From Perca fluviatilis (lineage: Eukaryota; Chordata; Actinopteri; Perciformes; Percidae): a DNA stretch of 64,000 bases. The stretch covers positions 22,277,922-22,341,921 of the forward strand of contig NC_053133.1 in NCBI RefSeq assembly GCF_010015445.1, given 5' to 3'. A program made the position numbers and the translations under genes. Positions 1-33,092 of the stretch are shown in pieces; position 1 is the stretch's first letter, and each line of letters begins with the position of its first letter. The notes beneath the pieces are model-generated. The model ran no database searches, had not been told where the DNA came from, and was given only the letters and a program-made list of their open reading frames with translations.

Positions 1-5131
<5,131 letters not shown>

Positions 5132-5671
5132 CCTTTGACCTCAGCTAAGATCCTGAACCAGGCCAGAGCTGTCAGCAGGAGGTCTGTTTCAAAGGCTGAT
5201 AATGCTGCGCTTAGCCAACTTAGTTTACATGATGTGGGAACAATGCAAAAATGAAGCAGAGTTCTTCTCACAGAAAGAATACACTTGTGTTACGGTAAGA
5301 GTGGGAAATGTTGTAGACTGAAGCCAGTTTTCAGTGGGCTACTGTATCTCGTTACAGTTACTGCATATGTTGCAGTTACTGCATAAGTCATGACTGAAGC
5401 CATTTGTTAAGGACCATACTTTATGGATTATAGAAATGTTGGAAAAAAGAAGCTGCCCATATTTGTACTGTGTGACTTGATAAAGCTAGAACCTTTCTTA
5501 TGGGAATACAATTGTTTTATATATTAAAGTAACTGTACAATGAATGCTTACCTATATGGTAAATGTTACGGTAACTGTGGTAAGCAGAAATATATCAAGT
5601 CAATATTTGCATATATTCATTAGCAGCCATGAATTCCTGAAGATTCAATTATGTGTGAGCAAAACATGCTA

Positions 5672-5677
5672 AATAAA
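5672..5677 (+). terminator. possible phex polyadenylation signal
   Basis: An AATAAA hexamer lies about 540 nt after the phex stop. It is the first canonical signal seen downstream. Without transcript data the real 3' end is unknown. Confidence 0.3.
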
Positions 5678-7364
5678 ATACAAAGGAAATAAGTTAGATA
5701 TGTACAGTCCAATTTGATCTCATATTAACTCTTAAAACCTTTTCCTTTTTCCTTATTTTTGTTTTTAATAATTGTGAATGCATTTATCATAATTGTAATA
5801 TAATAATATATATAACTAATCTGTGTGCGTGTGCGTGCGTGTGCGTGCGTTCTCCTTTGATATGCCTTTGTCTTTGCTTTCTGTCCCACTTTGTTTCATC
5901 CCTGGTCTTATGTCAGACATTTATATTTATTCTGCTGAAGTTCCGCCCGAGGCAAATGAACTCACAGAATTACAAGCACTCAAACTACAAGATCCTGTAC
6001 TCTCTCCATCTGTCTTTCTGTTACAACACTGGCGAAGGTGCACTCACACTTTAGCTTGTTTGTGGTATTGAATGTTACTCTGGAATATGGGGAGTATGTT
6101 TTTTTTTTTTTACAGATTTCACAAGTTAGTCAGACAATGTATAGAATATATCTTATGAAAAATGTGTTTATCTTGACCCAATGTTCAGGTTTGGTTTGAC
6201 AGATTTAAATAATTGTCACCAGAATTTTTATTTCTTCTTCTGTTTATTTCAAATTTATCTGACCAGCTTTTCTAGTTCTCCTTTTTGAAGTGCACTCAAA
6301 AGTTTCGGCACAAATTGATGCCACTTAAAAAAAATAGTAGAGGGTTAGACTTACAATTAAAGGTGCAGTAAGTGATTCTGTAAGATTGTTGATATTTGAA
6401 CTTAACTGCCAGACAAATACATCCCCCTCCCCCACCCCATTCATAACCTTCCCCCCCGCCCAGATTCAAGGACAGATAACTACTGAATGGCATATTCACA
6501 TGCTGCCTCCCCCCTTCCCCCTATGATGTCATCATATGTCCCATTCTATTGTTTAAAACCCAAAGATATTCAGTTTAAACAGTTAAACACAGCAAATTTC
6601 ACACGTCTTGAGAGGCTGAAAATAGCAAATGCTAAGCATTTCTCCTTGATGAATGACTTTGATGGTGATTGCTGACAATTCGCTTTTGTCAATTGGCTAT
6701 TCAGTTTATCATTTCAGCCCCCTCAAAATATGATCATTCTAATCACCTAGTAAGGTGTACTTTGAAATGCTGAATAATAAAAATCCACAACTCCACAGGG
6801 AAAAATATTAAATTGAAACCGCTGTGAATTCTTAAGTCCTTTTATTTATGCGTTTCTTCATTTATGATATTTTATAATATTATTATTGTAACTTCATGGG
6901 ATGGATTTTTTTTTTTGCTTTTCCTTCATTATACTGTAGTAGCCTGAATGTGATTATGGTTCACTGTGTTGCTGTTTTTCGTTGTGCCTCGTTCAGTTCG
7001 GGTTGTAATAAAACTCTGAGACGTTACGTTGAGTTGGAAAATGTGTGTGTTCAGAGGTGGCGGACAGTGGACGGAGGGGTCTGATGGATGCAGGACAAAA
7101 GACATAAAGAGATTGAGATTGCATCTGAAAACATGTCCATTTATTGATTTTCCTTTGCACCTGCTATTACACGCATCACATCTCATTCATTTATGTCAGC
7201 AGTTCCCATGGCAACTTGAAGCTGTCACGGTGTTTGTGTGTTTGCATGTGTGTCTTACCAGGCAGGGGGTAACATTAATGACTTATATCTGTGGCAACAC
7301 CAGCGGCAGTCTCATCAATACACACCAATTATTGTGGAAAAACAGTTCAGTGCCCCAGTCGATT

Positions 7365-7486
<122 letters not shown>

Positions 7487-7690
7487 GTGGGGGATTTAAG
7501 AGACAAAGAGGAAGGTAAGTGAGATGGACGATAATGAGCTGAGATTTAACATTTTACTAGATGTGTAAGCAACATCATGCATCGGGCTCCTGGCAGCCGT
7601 TCTTCACTCTGACTCATTATCGTGGCGGATTCCACCACTGATTTACTCAAGAAATAGATAAAACCGTTTTTCAACACTTCTTTTGTTACA

Positions 7691-7691
<1 letters not shown>

Positions 7692-7734
<43 letters not shown>
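7692..7734 (+). repeat. (CT)n microsatellite
   Basis: CT dinucleotide run of about 42 nt. Confidence 0.9.
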
Positions 7735-7739
<5 letters not shown>

Positions 7740-7885
7740 AGCCTCCTTTCACCCAAAAAAAAACATTTCAAAGATCACCTCCAGTTTTAAGACATGAAAA
7801 TACTTAGCTTTGAATTATAATTTGTGTCTGAGATGTTTCCACAAAAACGATCAATTAAGCTTCCACAAAACTCTTAAAATGTGTA

Positions 7886-7985
<100 letters not shown>

Positions 7986-8908
7986 TGATTCGAGTAGAAC
8001 ATTTATTTTTATATATGTATACAGCTGATATTTGCAATTAGGCTTCCGCAAAATTCTTAAAATTACTGCCACTCATAAAATGTGTATATATATTACATAT
8101 TTTGAATATTTTAATAACACTTGAAACTTTGATTTGAATAGATTTAAGCTTTATTTTTATTATGTATATATCTGATGTTTGCAGTCAGCCCTGCTGACCG
8201 GAGAGTAACATGAGAATCATTCCCTGCAGCTACCTCGATGCTCTTTGTTGGTAGTGCAGTTAATGATGAGCTACTGCGTCACTTTGTACCATTACTTTAT
8301 TGAATTGTGATAAATCTACTTTAGTGGCCGGTGTAAAAATGACTGCTAAGGTGATTAAAATGCTGATTTATCCCCTGGATCCAGTCTCTGTTAAACAAAA
8401 CCACACCAATCTGCAAACATCAGTAAATCGAGTAGCAGAGGGGCACAGATTGACCCCGAGGATCACTAAACAAAAAATGGTTTGTGGTAACAGGGGCAAC
8501 TCATTTTGAGTATTCTATTTGTGCCTCCCCTGCTTCTACAGGCCATGTAAACTCAAAAAATGTAAGTCAAAAATGTATTTAGAATAAAAAAATGTATATG
8601 ATACATTCTTTGGCCACTTGGGTGCAGCAGATTAAGCTGTAAACGCACCATTGACATTCATGTCGTATAGTTGTTGAATGTGTTAGCAATGTTAGCAAAC
8701 AGTCGCCTATTTACACTTCCATTAGACACATTAACATTCATGTGCCCTCATGTTTCTGGCCACCTGGTGAATGCAAGTCCAACAATCACTCTTCTTTTAG
8801 CTCATTTAACCAATTGGTAATACAAAATATATTTATTATTGCTGCTGTAAGGATTGTTATCACATGGTTTGGGACCGGTGATCATGGAGTATTGAGCATG
8901 TGTACAAT

Positions 8909-9030
8909 CAGGGGCGTAGCACAAAATTCTGGGCCCTGTAGAAAGGTATTCCCAATGGGCCCCTCCCCACACACTTTAATTTTAGCAGTTTTTGGGGCCT
9001 CCTCAGATGAGGCGCTGTGGAACAGAGCTA
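8909..9030. mobile_element. truncated hAT-like MITE (CAGGGGCGTAGC end)
   Basis: It begins CAGGGGCGTAGCACAAAATT and runs in parallel with the complete copy at 58834-58991. The right end has decayed, and no target duplication can be paired. Confidence 0.5.
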
Positions 9031-10291
9031 AGCTAGCTAGCTAGCGGGCAAGTTGAGCATCAAGGTAGGTGACGTAAATTGTGTGAGACGAGAGATGTAG
9101 TTCACTGAGCGGTTTCACACTAAGCGGTCATATGACAAACCTATGGCTAACTGAGACTTTCTTTGGCTGAAAAAATTATCTTTTAAATTGACGAACATCA
9201 TATTTGTAATCCGTGGCTCAATTCAAATCGGACCAAACAATAATTATTATCTCTCCATTGACTCCCGTTCATAATTTTTCGAAAGATAGGTCCCAGGGAC
9301 TTCGGCTCTCTATTACCAAGATAGAGACCCCCCTCCAAGAATTATAGGAGCTGTATTGGATACTCATTTTACAGTCCATGGGTTAAAATGTGGATTTTTG
9401 AGTCTTTACTTTATGAAATTTCACTTCATAACAGTTTGTGTGTTCTGTTTGTTCAATATCTCCTTCCCTTTTATTACTTTTGTCATTGCTATCCTGTTTG
9501 CCTTCTGCAGTTATCCTCAGTTTTAAGTTCATGTTGAGGGTTTCCTCTGTATTTTGGACTGCATTTGGGAACTCCATGATAAAGCACATGTCTGTGCTAT
9601 TTGATGTCATTATAAGATCTGGGACTCCCTTTTGTCAAACTTTTGCCCTGATAAAGGTCTACTGCCCAAACACTTTTTTTATTAGCTACTTGTATTGGAC
9701 CTTAGTGTGCAGAAGCGTCTTTTTGCCACATTTGAATATTTTTAATTCAAAATCTGTTCAACACAATGCAACCCGACGGGGGCCAATTCCTCCCACCTAC
9801 AGTTGAGTATTATGATGATATGCTGTACAGTAACCTATGGGATGATAGAGGGTTGTAGAGATTTTGCTTCACATTATTACTGACTTTAAGCATCTTTGGT
9901 TGTATTTGGCCATTGTGAACAATATTGCAAATCAAAATGAGCAGCAGCGTGGTAATATTTAATTTCCAGGATTGTTGCATCCATGTGGTTACGTAACTTG
10001 ATTTATTAAATATTATTTCACTGGATAAGCCAAAAACCTATATTAAAATCTGGTTATTTTATCAATACACTGTTTGTCATTTCAATTTAAAGACACTGTA
10101 CTCTATTACAGTATACAGTAGGCTACATGTCACCTTGATATACAAAGTATGATTACATACCTTTCCGTGGCGTCCAGCCCTGCCCCATTATATAGCCTAA
10201 ATCCTAGACACTTGTCAAACCAAGCAGCAAGTGTCTATGTGAGTGCATGTCAGTTTCAGTTTACAACAACATCAGATCAAATGGCAGCGGT

Positions 10292-10372
10292 TATTTTTTT
10301 TTTTGGCCCCTTTTTTTTTTTTGGGGGCCCCCCCAACCCCTTTTTTTTTTTGTTTTCTTCTTTTTTTTTCTT
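10292..10372 (+). repeat. homopolymer-rich T/G/C tract
   Basis: Successive runs of T, C and G. It is low complexity and a likely spot for base-call or assembly errors. Confidence 0.8.
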
Positions 10373-11382
10373 TCTCAAATTCTTCTTAAGTGGAGGTGAT
10401 GGCAAAAGGGAATCAGTCCAGAAAACACTTCACTTCACTGCATTATAAAACATGCAGTCAGAGAAACCACCCCAAAATACAGAAATATTGTGCAGTCACG
10501 TAGTTCTGTTTTTGTCCAATAGAGGGCAGGGAAAACATGCCTTCAGGCTGCTTTTTGAGGTGGTGTACAGATTACAGAAGGGTCCACTAATCACACAGAA
10601 TAAATGTAGCTTTCTCAGAGGTGAAAATGGCTCTTCTCAGATATCACACTCCTTTTAGTACACAGGTTTTCCTCAGGCAACACTCAAGTCATAGGGCCTC
10701 CCCCAGTTTTATTCATCAAGCTTGTAGCACTCAGCTGCCTCACCCTTTCTCTTTTTCTGGCGCTTTCTCTTGCGATTTCGTGAAAGAGAGGCAGAGTGAG
10801 ACATGTGATGTGCTCTTTATCTGTATCCGTCTGCATCTATCTTCTCTGTTTCTGGCCTGTAACTGTAATCAAATCTTTGAGTCTAAGAGGCCATGGAGAT
10901 GACTTCACTGTATATCTCATCTCAAGCCCCTCCATATGACCTCCCCCTTCCATCATTCTCCACTTATGGCATCCTTCCTGGCCTTGTGAGCTAATGTCCA
11001 AATGACATTTATGAAATTATGAATGCTGCTGATCCCCAAGACACCAATGGACAGAAATAGCTGAAAGGAAAATAGAGATGGATGAATGGATATTAGACGA
11101 TATAGAGATGCAGAGGTTGGAAACCATGAAATTGAGGACATACATTTCTTAAATGGTTTGTAAATCTTGAAAAAAAAAAAAATGATCCAGACCATATTTG
11201 ATTTTATTATTTGTTCTCAGTAACCAAAAGTTTTGCTTGTTGCTTAACTTTTAAAGTCGCCCTAATCAATATTTATTTTAATTTTAACAATGGTTGAAAT
11301 GACTTTCGTGAAAGGGGTCACATTTTTAGCTCATTGCTTTGGTTTTCTGGCCGGCAACTTTACCGTTTTGGTTCACTCGGAC

Positions 11383-11567
11383 CAGAGGTGTATAGTCCAG
11401 GTGCCAGAAAGTAGAAATCCTGTCCAGCAGCTGTCCCAACCATCACTAAACCAGCTCCTCTACCAGGTAGATGAGCTTGTTAGTGAAAACACCTGTTCTA
11501 GATGTAGAGGCAGATCCAAAAACATGGCAGGATTTTTACTTTCTGGCACCTGGACTATACACCTCTG
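11383..11567. mobile_element. 185-bp hAT MITE with perfect 8-bp TSD
   Basis: The ends are CAGAGGTGTATAGTCCAGGT and its inverse complement ACCTGGACTATACACCTCTG. The inverted repeat extends to about 40 bp (AAGTAGAAATCCTG / CAGGATTTTTACTT). The 8-mer actcggac flanks both sides (11375-11382 and 11568-11575). It cannot encode a transposase, so it is non-autonomous. Confidence 0.85.
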
Positions 11568-11757
11568 ACTCGGACTGCTCTCATTAACCCAGTTCTCGGA
11601 TGCAGCAAGCAGCATTTTTCAATGGAAAGGTACTAAAATCCCACTGTAGGCCAGGGCTTCTTTACCTTAGTAGGAGGTGGAGACCAAAAACAGAGCTAAA
11701 AGGAGAGTGAATATTGGACTTATTTTCATCAGGTGACCAGAAACACGACTACAAATG

Positions 11758-12272
11758 CAGCCTGGTCTCACAGAATTCCGTGAAATGAGCACAAACTGTT
11801 AACAGCGCATTACGTGGTGGTGGCACGGAATGTATGAAAATTCTGTGTGGCCACCACAGAAAAAACAATGCCAAAGTAAAGTCAATGACAGATGACATAT
11901 CATTACGAGCGACTACGGTAGCAAGTAGTATGAAAGCCCGAAAATCAGCGTAAGGAGGTTGGTTGGGGTGGTGGATGGGTCAAACAACACAGGACTTTCA
12001 CCCAGGAGACCGGGGGTCGTTTCCCGCATGTTACATTTCCTAAACTGTTGCTTTCTTGTTTTACTAAACTCAACTGTTCCGTTCTTCTTCTTTTACTAAA
12101 CTCAACTGTCCCGTTCTTCTTTTACTAAACTCAACTGTCCTGTGCTTCTTTTCCTAAACTCAACCGTCCCGTTGTTGTTTTCCTAAACCCAACTGTCCCG
12201 TTGTCCCATCACGAGCTTATCCTTCTCTTAAGGGGCCGTGTTGATTTCACGGAATTCTGTGAGATCAGGTTG
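11758..12272. mobile_element. long-TIR MITE with internal minisatellite
   Basis: The left end CAGCCTGGTCTCACAGAATT mirrors the right end ATTCTGTGAGATCAGGTTG. The 7-mer acaaatg flanks both ends (11751-11757, 12273-12279). Inside, about 12055-12190, is a tandem array of roughly 30-bp units around actaaactcaactgtcccgt. No coding capacity. Confidence 0.7.
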
Positions 12273-12299
12273 ACAAATGAGTAATTATGTTTCTCTGTA

Positions 12300-12640
12300 A
12301 CGGATGGAGTAACGTTCCACTTCCGGGATTCCTCCGGTGCTGCTGAAAATTCGGTGAGATGTCCCACTTTTCAGCCGGATGTCCGTTACCTTACGCTTTC
12401 TTTGTGTTGGATTTATGAAAACTATGGTTAACTGCTCCTCAGATCTCTGCAGGGTAAATCCAGACAGCTAGCTAGACTATCTGTCCAATCTGAGTTTTCT
12501 GTTGCACGACTTAAAGAACTTTTGAACGTACACATGTTCCACCAAAACAAGTTCCTTCCTTTTGCAGAGGCACCGTGGCTCTGTACCAAGGGGGTAAGCG
12601 AGCATCTGCAAAGCGCATCTCCTATGGAGACATTTTGATG
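12300..12640 (-). repeat. copy D of a ~450-bp dispersed repeat
   Basis: On the minus strand this matches the elements at 33909, 38235 and 57619. Shared blocks are cagattggacagatagtcta, ctgtctggatttaccctgca and gagatctgaggagcagttaa. The end near 12640 is degraded. Confidence 0.6.
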
Positions 12641-13424
12641 CTAACAAGCCATCGCCTGCTGTTAGCATTCCATTGACTGCCATTCATTTTGGCGTCACTT
12701 TGACAGTGAATAACTTTACATCTGAAGCGTTTAAAGACTCTATTTGTCCATTGTTTATTTCTAAAGAAACACAACAATGTATAAAAGGCTCCATTACCTT
12801 GTATCTCACGTCATGGCTCCGTAGCAGCCGTTTTAGTAAAAATAGGCCATATATAAAGATGACATCATTTTGGAAAATATATTTCCACCATAGACTGTTA
12901 ATATTAATGGACAAAGCATCCGGTTCGGCGAAGTGCTGCAAATGCGGAAGTGCCTTAAACCTGAATTCTATCTGAGGCGACACGTGCGGTTGCAAAAGAA
13001 GGTCGGTTTCTATAGAAGACTATGAGAAAGTGACCCGCTTCTCACTTGATTTATTACCTCAGTAAACATTTTCATAATGAGTTTATGGTCTCAATCGCTA
13101 GTTTTAAGTCTTCTGCAACACAGAACGATGTTAATTTTTTGAATTATGGTCTCGTTGATTTTAAAATCGGCAATAAAGCAGGGGGTGTTTTAGGGCGTGG
13201 CTATGATGTGATTGCCAGTGAAAGTGTGTAACGTGACGTAGAGTGTAAGCAGTACCGCCCAACAGTCTATGGCTCCTCCCTCACTCCTCCCTCTCGTCTA
13301 AAATCGTCACATCCGCAACCAGGATGGCTGCGCCCGTAACGGCAAACTCGAAAACTCATAGCAGACCTCCACAAACCAGTGGGTGATGTCACACATGCAC
13401 TATTCATTAATATCCATGATTTTT

Positions 13425-14738
13425 ACATTACATTACATTACATGTCATTTAGCTGACGCTTTTATCCAAAGCGACTTACAATTAAGTGCATTCAACTGAG
13501 AAGGTCCAAACTCTAGACAACAAGTAGTAAGTGCAAGTACATTAGCTTTAAATAAGCTAAGCTACAAAGAAACAAAAGTGCAGGTTAAAGAGTTTCTTTT
13601 TTTTTTTTTTTTAACCGAGGTGTAGTCGGAAGAGATGTGTTTTTAGCCTTCGGCGGAAGATGTGTAGGCTTTCAGCCATCCTGATGTCGGTGGGGAGCTC
13701 ATTCCACCATTTGGGAGCCAGGACAGTGAACAGTCTGGATTTGGTTGAGTGATTAGTTCTCCCTCGCTGTGGGGGGGCAGCAAGCAGTTTGGCTGATGCA
13801 GAGCGAAGTGGGTGGGTTGGGGTATATGGTTTGACCATGTCCTGGATGTAAGCTGGGGCTGATCCGTTCATGGCCCTGTATGTAAGTACTAGTGTCTTGA
13901 AGCGGATGCGGGCAGCCACTGGTAACCAGTGAAGAGAGCGGAGGAGAGGTGTAGTGTGAGAGAACTTGGGGAGGTTGAAGACAAGTCGAGCTGCTGCGTT
14001 CTGAATGAGCTGCAAGGGTCGGATGGCACATGCAGGCAGGCCAATCAGCAGGGAGTTGCAGTAGTCTAGACTTGAGATGACTAGAGCCTGAACCAGAACC
14101 TGAGCCGCCTTCTGCGTTAGAAGTGGACGTATCCTTCTGATGTTATGCAGCATGTATCTGCACGATCGGGTGGTTGCAGCAATGTTGGCAGTGAAGGAGA
14201 GTTGGTCGTCAAGTGTCACACCCAGGTTTCTAGCAGTCTGGGTGGGGACTACCACAGAGTTGTCGATTGTTATAGTCAGGTTTTGGGTAGGAGAGCCCTT
14301 CCCTGGAAGGAAAAGGAGCTCAGTCTTGTCAAGGTTGAGTTTCAGATGGTTAGTGGACATCCAAGAAGAGATGTCGGTCAGACAGGCCGAGATACGTGCT
14401 GCTACTTGAGTGTCAGACTCAGGAAAGGAAAGAATTAGTTGGGTGTCGTCTGCGTAGCTGTGATAAGAAAAGCCGTGTGACTGAATGACAGACCCAAGGG
14501 AGTTGGTATAGAGAGAAAAGAGGAGGGGACCCAGGACTGAAAACCCCAGTTTTGAGTGGGCAAGGCTCTGAGCTGGATCCTCTCCAAGTTACCCGGTAGG
14601 TTCGATCTGAAAGGTAAGATGTCAGCAGAGAGAGCGCAGAGCCTGAGACACCCAGATTCTGGAGTTTTGAAATGAGGATCTGGTGGTTCACTGTGTCAAA
14701 GGCAGCTGAAAGGTCTAGAAGGATGATGATTTCCACTC
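13425..14738 (-). mobile_element. 5'-truncated L2-clade LINE (reverse transcriptase C-terminus)
   Basis: On the minus strand the sequence encodes the end of a non-LTR reverse transcriptase: LDLSAAFDTVNHQIL (RT motif, 14419-14736 frame), a YADD catalytic box near 14450, then [13 protein letters not shown] and the L2-type tail [33 protein letters not shown] (13611-14360). A frameshift separates the two parts near 14430-14550, so the ORF is dead. The 3' end has the teleost L2 tail around tttatccaaagcgacttaca and finishes in tandem attac pentamers at 13425-13445. The endonuclease region is missing. Confidence 0.82.
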
Positions 14739-15751
14739 AAACTTTATGCTTACACATAAAAAATAACAATGGAAACAACCCTGTAAGGTTATATAACCTG
14801 ACTGAAAAAGGGGGAACCATTGATAATGTAGGCTTTAAAAATATGAAATATAAACTATTTGGACTATTTTGAAGGAAAGTATTAAAAATGCTTCTATCTG
14901 AAAGGTGGAGATTTGCAACCTAAATGGGCTCATGAAAAGTTTTAATGCCAGTAGTACATTACAGTAATTAGCATTTAAAAGAAATACTTTTACAGGCTTT
15001 TTCTGTCTAACTCTAGCCATCACTTTTTGACTCTTCTGGGCTGGAGTGTAAAAATTCCTCTTATCAGGCAGGTTTTCTGCATTTGAAGTGACTCTGACTC
15101 AGCTGCTGTAACACCTACACCCAGCAAATTTTCTTCATTTATATTAGAGGAGCTGCCAATCACGGCCTCTGCTAAATGTTACTGTGGGAGCTTAAGTGGT
15201 TGTCAGAAAGTTAATTCTGATTTAAATATTTAAGTCGTAAAAGTTATAAACTTTAGTGGATTACATGTTTCCATATCTAGAAGAGAATTTGTGGGTAAGA
15301 GGTTTGGACAGAATCAAGTTTTTCTCAGTTTCCATCCAAGAAGAAGGCAATCCGGCAACCATATCTGCCCACCATAACTGGATAGATTGGCAAATAAATA
15401 ATACAGAAGGAGGGAAAATAGAAATGAAGGGACAGTCTTTATTAATGGATGGCCTCCACCAAAACAGATGGATCGGGGGATGGGAGGGGTGGAAGACAGG
15501 GATGGGGGCCAGGTTCAGAAGAGTAGGAGCTGAGAGAGGAGCCTTATTCACGATGACCAACTCTGCGTCTATAGAGCCGTCTTTAATAATGGAAACAAGA
15601 TGTCATGCAGATGGACAAACATGAGAGCAAATGAAATGTGGAGGCCATATATGGACATGCAAAATGACAGCCTGTCAAAAATAAAGTCACAAGAGGTTCT
15701 CTCCTCTTTGCTGCCTTTACTATTTCCCTCATCTGTCAATCTTGTATGCCT

Positions 15752-15820
15752 GCCGGTGTGCGTGTGTGCGTGTGTGCGTGTGTGTGCGTGTGTGCATGCG
15801 TGCGTGCGTGCGTGCGTGCT
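15752..15820 (+). repeat. imperfect (GT/GC)n repeat
   Basis: Mixed gtgtgtgcgtgtgtgcg units followed by gcgt tetramers. Confidence 0.8.
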
Positions 15821-16617
15821 ACAGTTTTCAACCCCTGAAGGATTTTCCCCCTTAGATGCTGTAGGTGCAGAAAATAGCCTGAAAGAAATGGGCACGCTTT
15901 CAAAGTACTCTATCCATTTTCTCCACTTTCCTCATTCTATTTCACACGCACACACACAATTCTGATTTCTATAAATCATTTTACGACACTAATTAGTACT
16001 TTTGTTATCAGAAACTGCCCCGAGCCCCCTATATCTCTGCAGTCTTTCATTTTCTATTCTGCTCTTCCTTCCTCCCCGGGGACACACTTACTCATTCATT
16101 CCTTCACCGCTCATCTCTCACTGGACTGGTAATGGGGATTAAAGGCTAATTGAGGCTTAATTGAATAACAGATTAGAACATGCATGCAGATGTTTTTTTC
16201 TTGTTGTTTTTTTTGCTTTTTTTCTATTTTTCCTATAAAAAAATGATCATGGGCATATTGTTTTTCTTAGCATGCTGATTAACCCACAGTTGCATGTGTT
16301 CACTCCTTGGTTAAGCAGTTTGTATTTCAAATATTGCAGATGTCAGTTATAGCCTGATCATTGTTATATTTATATATTTTAAAATCTATTTAGGTATTCA
16401 TTTGCCATGTAGGACAAAGCCCACCAGTTTAAAAGCCTTTTTTTTTTTACCAATCTGAGCATTGTCATGCTGAGGGAATAAAGGAAAAGGTTTTCTATTT
16501 ATAATCCAAACAGCCTTTAATTTATGATATCCAGGGAGACGAAGGAGCCATTAGTTGGTGCCATGCAGACAGACCAAAAGGCTGTTTGGCTATTTGATTT
16601 TCATGGGTCTGAATACA

Positions 16618-16662
16618 AAGACAGACAGACAGACAGACAGACAGTCAGACAGACAGACAGGA
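16618..16662 (+). repeat. (GACA)n microsatellite
   Basis: About eleven GACA tetramers with one gtca interruption. It is followed at 16710-16790 by tctgtctctttctc-type pyrimidine repeats. Confidence 0.9.
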
Positions 16663-16850
16663 AGAGTGTGATCTCAGGCTGTCTGTACTCATTATTGTCT
16701 TCACATCTTTTCCTCTCTCTCTGTCTCTTTCTTTGTGTCTCTGTCTCTTTCTCTCTGTCTCTGTCTCTTTCTCTGTGTCTGTCTCTTTTGCTTTTAATGT
16801 CATGTCACTGTGTCAGACACCTCCACACCATAAGCAGATTGGGAGTCAGC

Positions 16851-16851
<1 letters not shown>

Positions 16852-16939
<88 letters not shown>
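16852..16939 (+). repeat. (TG)n microsatellite
   Basis: Uninterrupted TG run of about 88 nt. Confidence 0.95.
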
Positions 16940-16942
<3 letters not shown>

Positions 16943-17484
16943 TAAAATCTGTGTTATTTTGGGGGGGATGGGTGGCATCCTTATTGCCATGGGAACCAGG
17001 GTGGCTTGTAAAAAAGAAAGTAATGTGTCTGGTTTCTATGGCAACATGTTACACAAAAGCAAACCTAAGAGATGCTTCATGCGTCTGCAACAATGCTAAT
17101 ATTATGTAGGCCTATGTACTGTAGGCTACATAATTGTGCAAGTGAAGCAGGAGTTGCACAGAATCAACTGTGAATTTTTATCCTGCAGAAGAGAGCCTAC
17201 ATTTTGTCATAATGCTCCTGCCAACTGTATGCTATAAAGGATATTATAAAAAAAATATCTAGCCTGCAAAAATTCTGAAATAACAGTTTGGATCTTGAAG
17301 TAGCTAGGCTAGACCTACCCTGACAAAAATAAAGCATTAAGTCGCTTTTACATGCTGGCTGCACTTTGAATTTGTTCGAATTAATTCCTAGAAATCTCTG
17401 TGTCTTTGTCACACACACGCTGCCACTCAGTCCGTATGGACTGTGTTTGTTTCTCTGCATTGTAGCTGCGCGGAGAGGCGGGGC

Positions 17485-17486
<2 letters not shown>

Positions 17487-17578
<92 letters not shown>
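17487..17578 (+). repeat. (GA)n microsatellite at the edge of the ptchd1 promoter region
   Basis: About 92 nt of GA, directly preceding the GC-rich region before the ptchd1 start codon. Confidence 0.95.
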
Positions 17579-17580
<2 letters not shown>

Positions 17581-18508
17581 GGTCCCTGGTTTGAAAGCCA
17601 GTAATTAGTGACGTGCCTTCCCAACGAGGAGAGCTGTCGCTGCTGGGAGAGCAGCCCGGTGGCGGATGAACAGGGGCTCCGTCAGACCACCGGGGCGATG
17701 AGGAGAGAAGAGGACGGACGACAGAAAGCCTTCTGCCGCAGAGGAAACCCAGATTAGGCTGATTTGACAAACCGCTCTACCGGCATCCCCGGTGCGTGCA
17801 CACCGCGACTCCCACCCACCTTGCCCACCCATCAGGTTGTGTAGTGACTTGGTGGTGTAGGGTGGAGCTGGACGCACGGACAGTCGGCAGGATAACGTCT
17901 GAATGCGTCTTAGATCTCCGTCATCACCGGGTCGGTCCCCCCCGTTCCCCTGTTCAGGTAGGCTACAACCTGGCTTCAGTTTAGTGTTAGCTGTGTGTCT
18001 TCTCTGCAACCTGTCCGAGTGCACAAACAGAACTACTCAAACCATTCGTCAGTTTTTAGGAGGAAGTAACAAGTGTAATTATGAGACCACTTTGGCTCTG
18101 CGATGATTTTTCTGTTGCGCACAGAGCCATGCAGCTTGCAGGAGGCACTGAAGGCAGCACGGTAGTGGCTATTACATGTAAAGTAGGCTATCAATATGCT
18201 TTCTAACCGCAGAGCGGAGAAACGCCGCCTCGTTTAGAAGCTTTCTGTTCTTTGTGCTATTCCAGCGGATGAGCGAACCCCGGGGAAAGGGGCGCCCCTG
18301 TGACCGGAGGAGGGTTGGATTCTCCCCGGCTGGTGACCTCCTGCTCCGGGGGAAAATCCTCCCACCACCCGGCGTCACCTCACCTCCGTCTCCACCTTCA
18401 CCTCACAGCGACGCAGGCCACCGATGCGTCCGGCAGCCCCTGATGCTCGGCAGTGCTCCGGGGCTTTCCGGTCGGTGGGAGAGGCTCGAGCCGCGGCCAC
18501 GCGCTAGG
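17579..18508 (+). promoter_or_regulatory. GC-rich ptchd1 promoter / 5' UTR region
   Basis: CpG density rises sharply here compared with the AT-rich surroundings and stays high through the first coding exon. A plausible 5' UTR intron runs from ctgttcag|gtaggc (donor at 17957) to gtgctattccag (acceptor ending at 18264), which would place transcription starts near 17600-17950. No TATA box is evident. Exact starts need 5'-end data. Confidence 0.45.

Positions 18509-33092
<14,584 letters not shown>

Noticed and set aside
5941..6054. Possible short coding stretch after phex (FRPRQMNSQNYKHSNYKILY)
   Set aside because: No recognised family, no matching exon on either side, and it is downstream of an intact phex stop. 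Treated as intergenic.
15256..15624. A 122-residue open frame between phex and ptchd1
   Set aside because: Overlapped by another open frame on the opposite strand, with no family resemblance or splice context. It is most likely chance.
18254..18508. In-frame N-terminal extension of ptchd1 upstream of the chosen ATG
   Set aside because: The translated extension is low-complexity Pro/Arg/Gly from GC-rich DNA and lies next to a likely 5' UTR acceptor. The ATG at 18509 has good context and starts exactly at the known PTCHD1 N-terminus.
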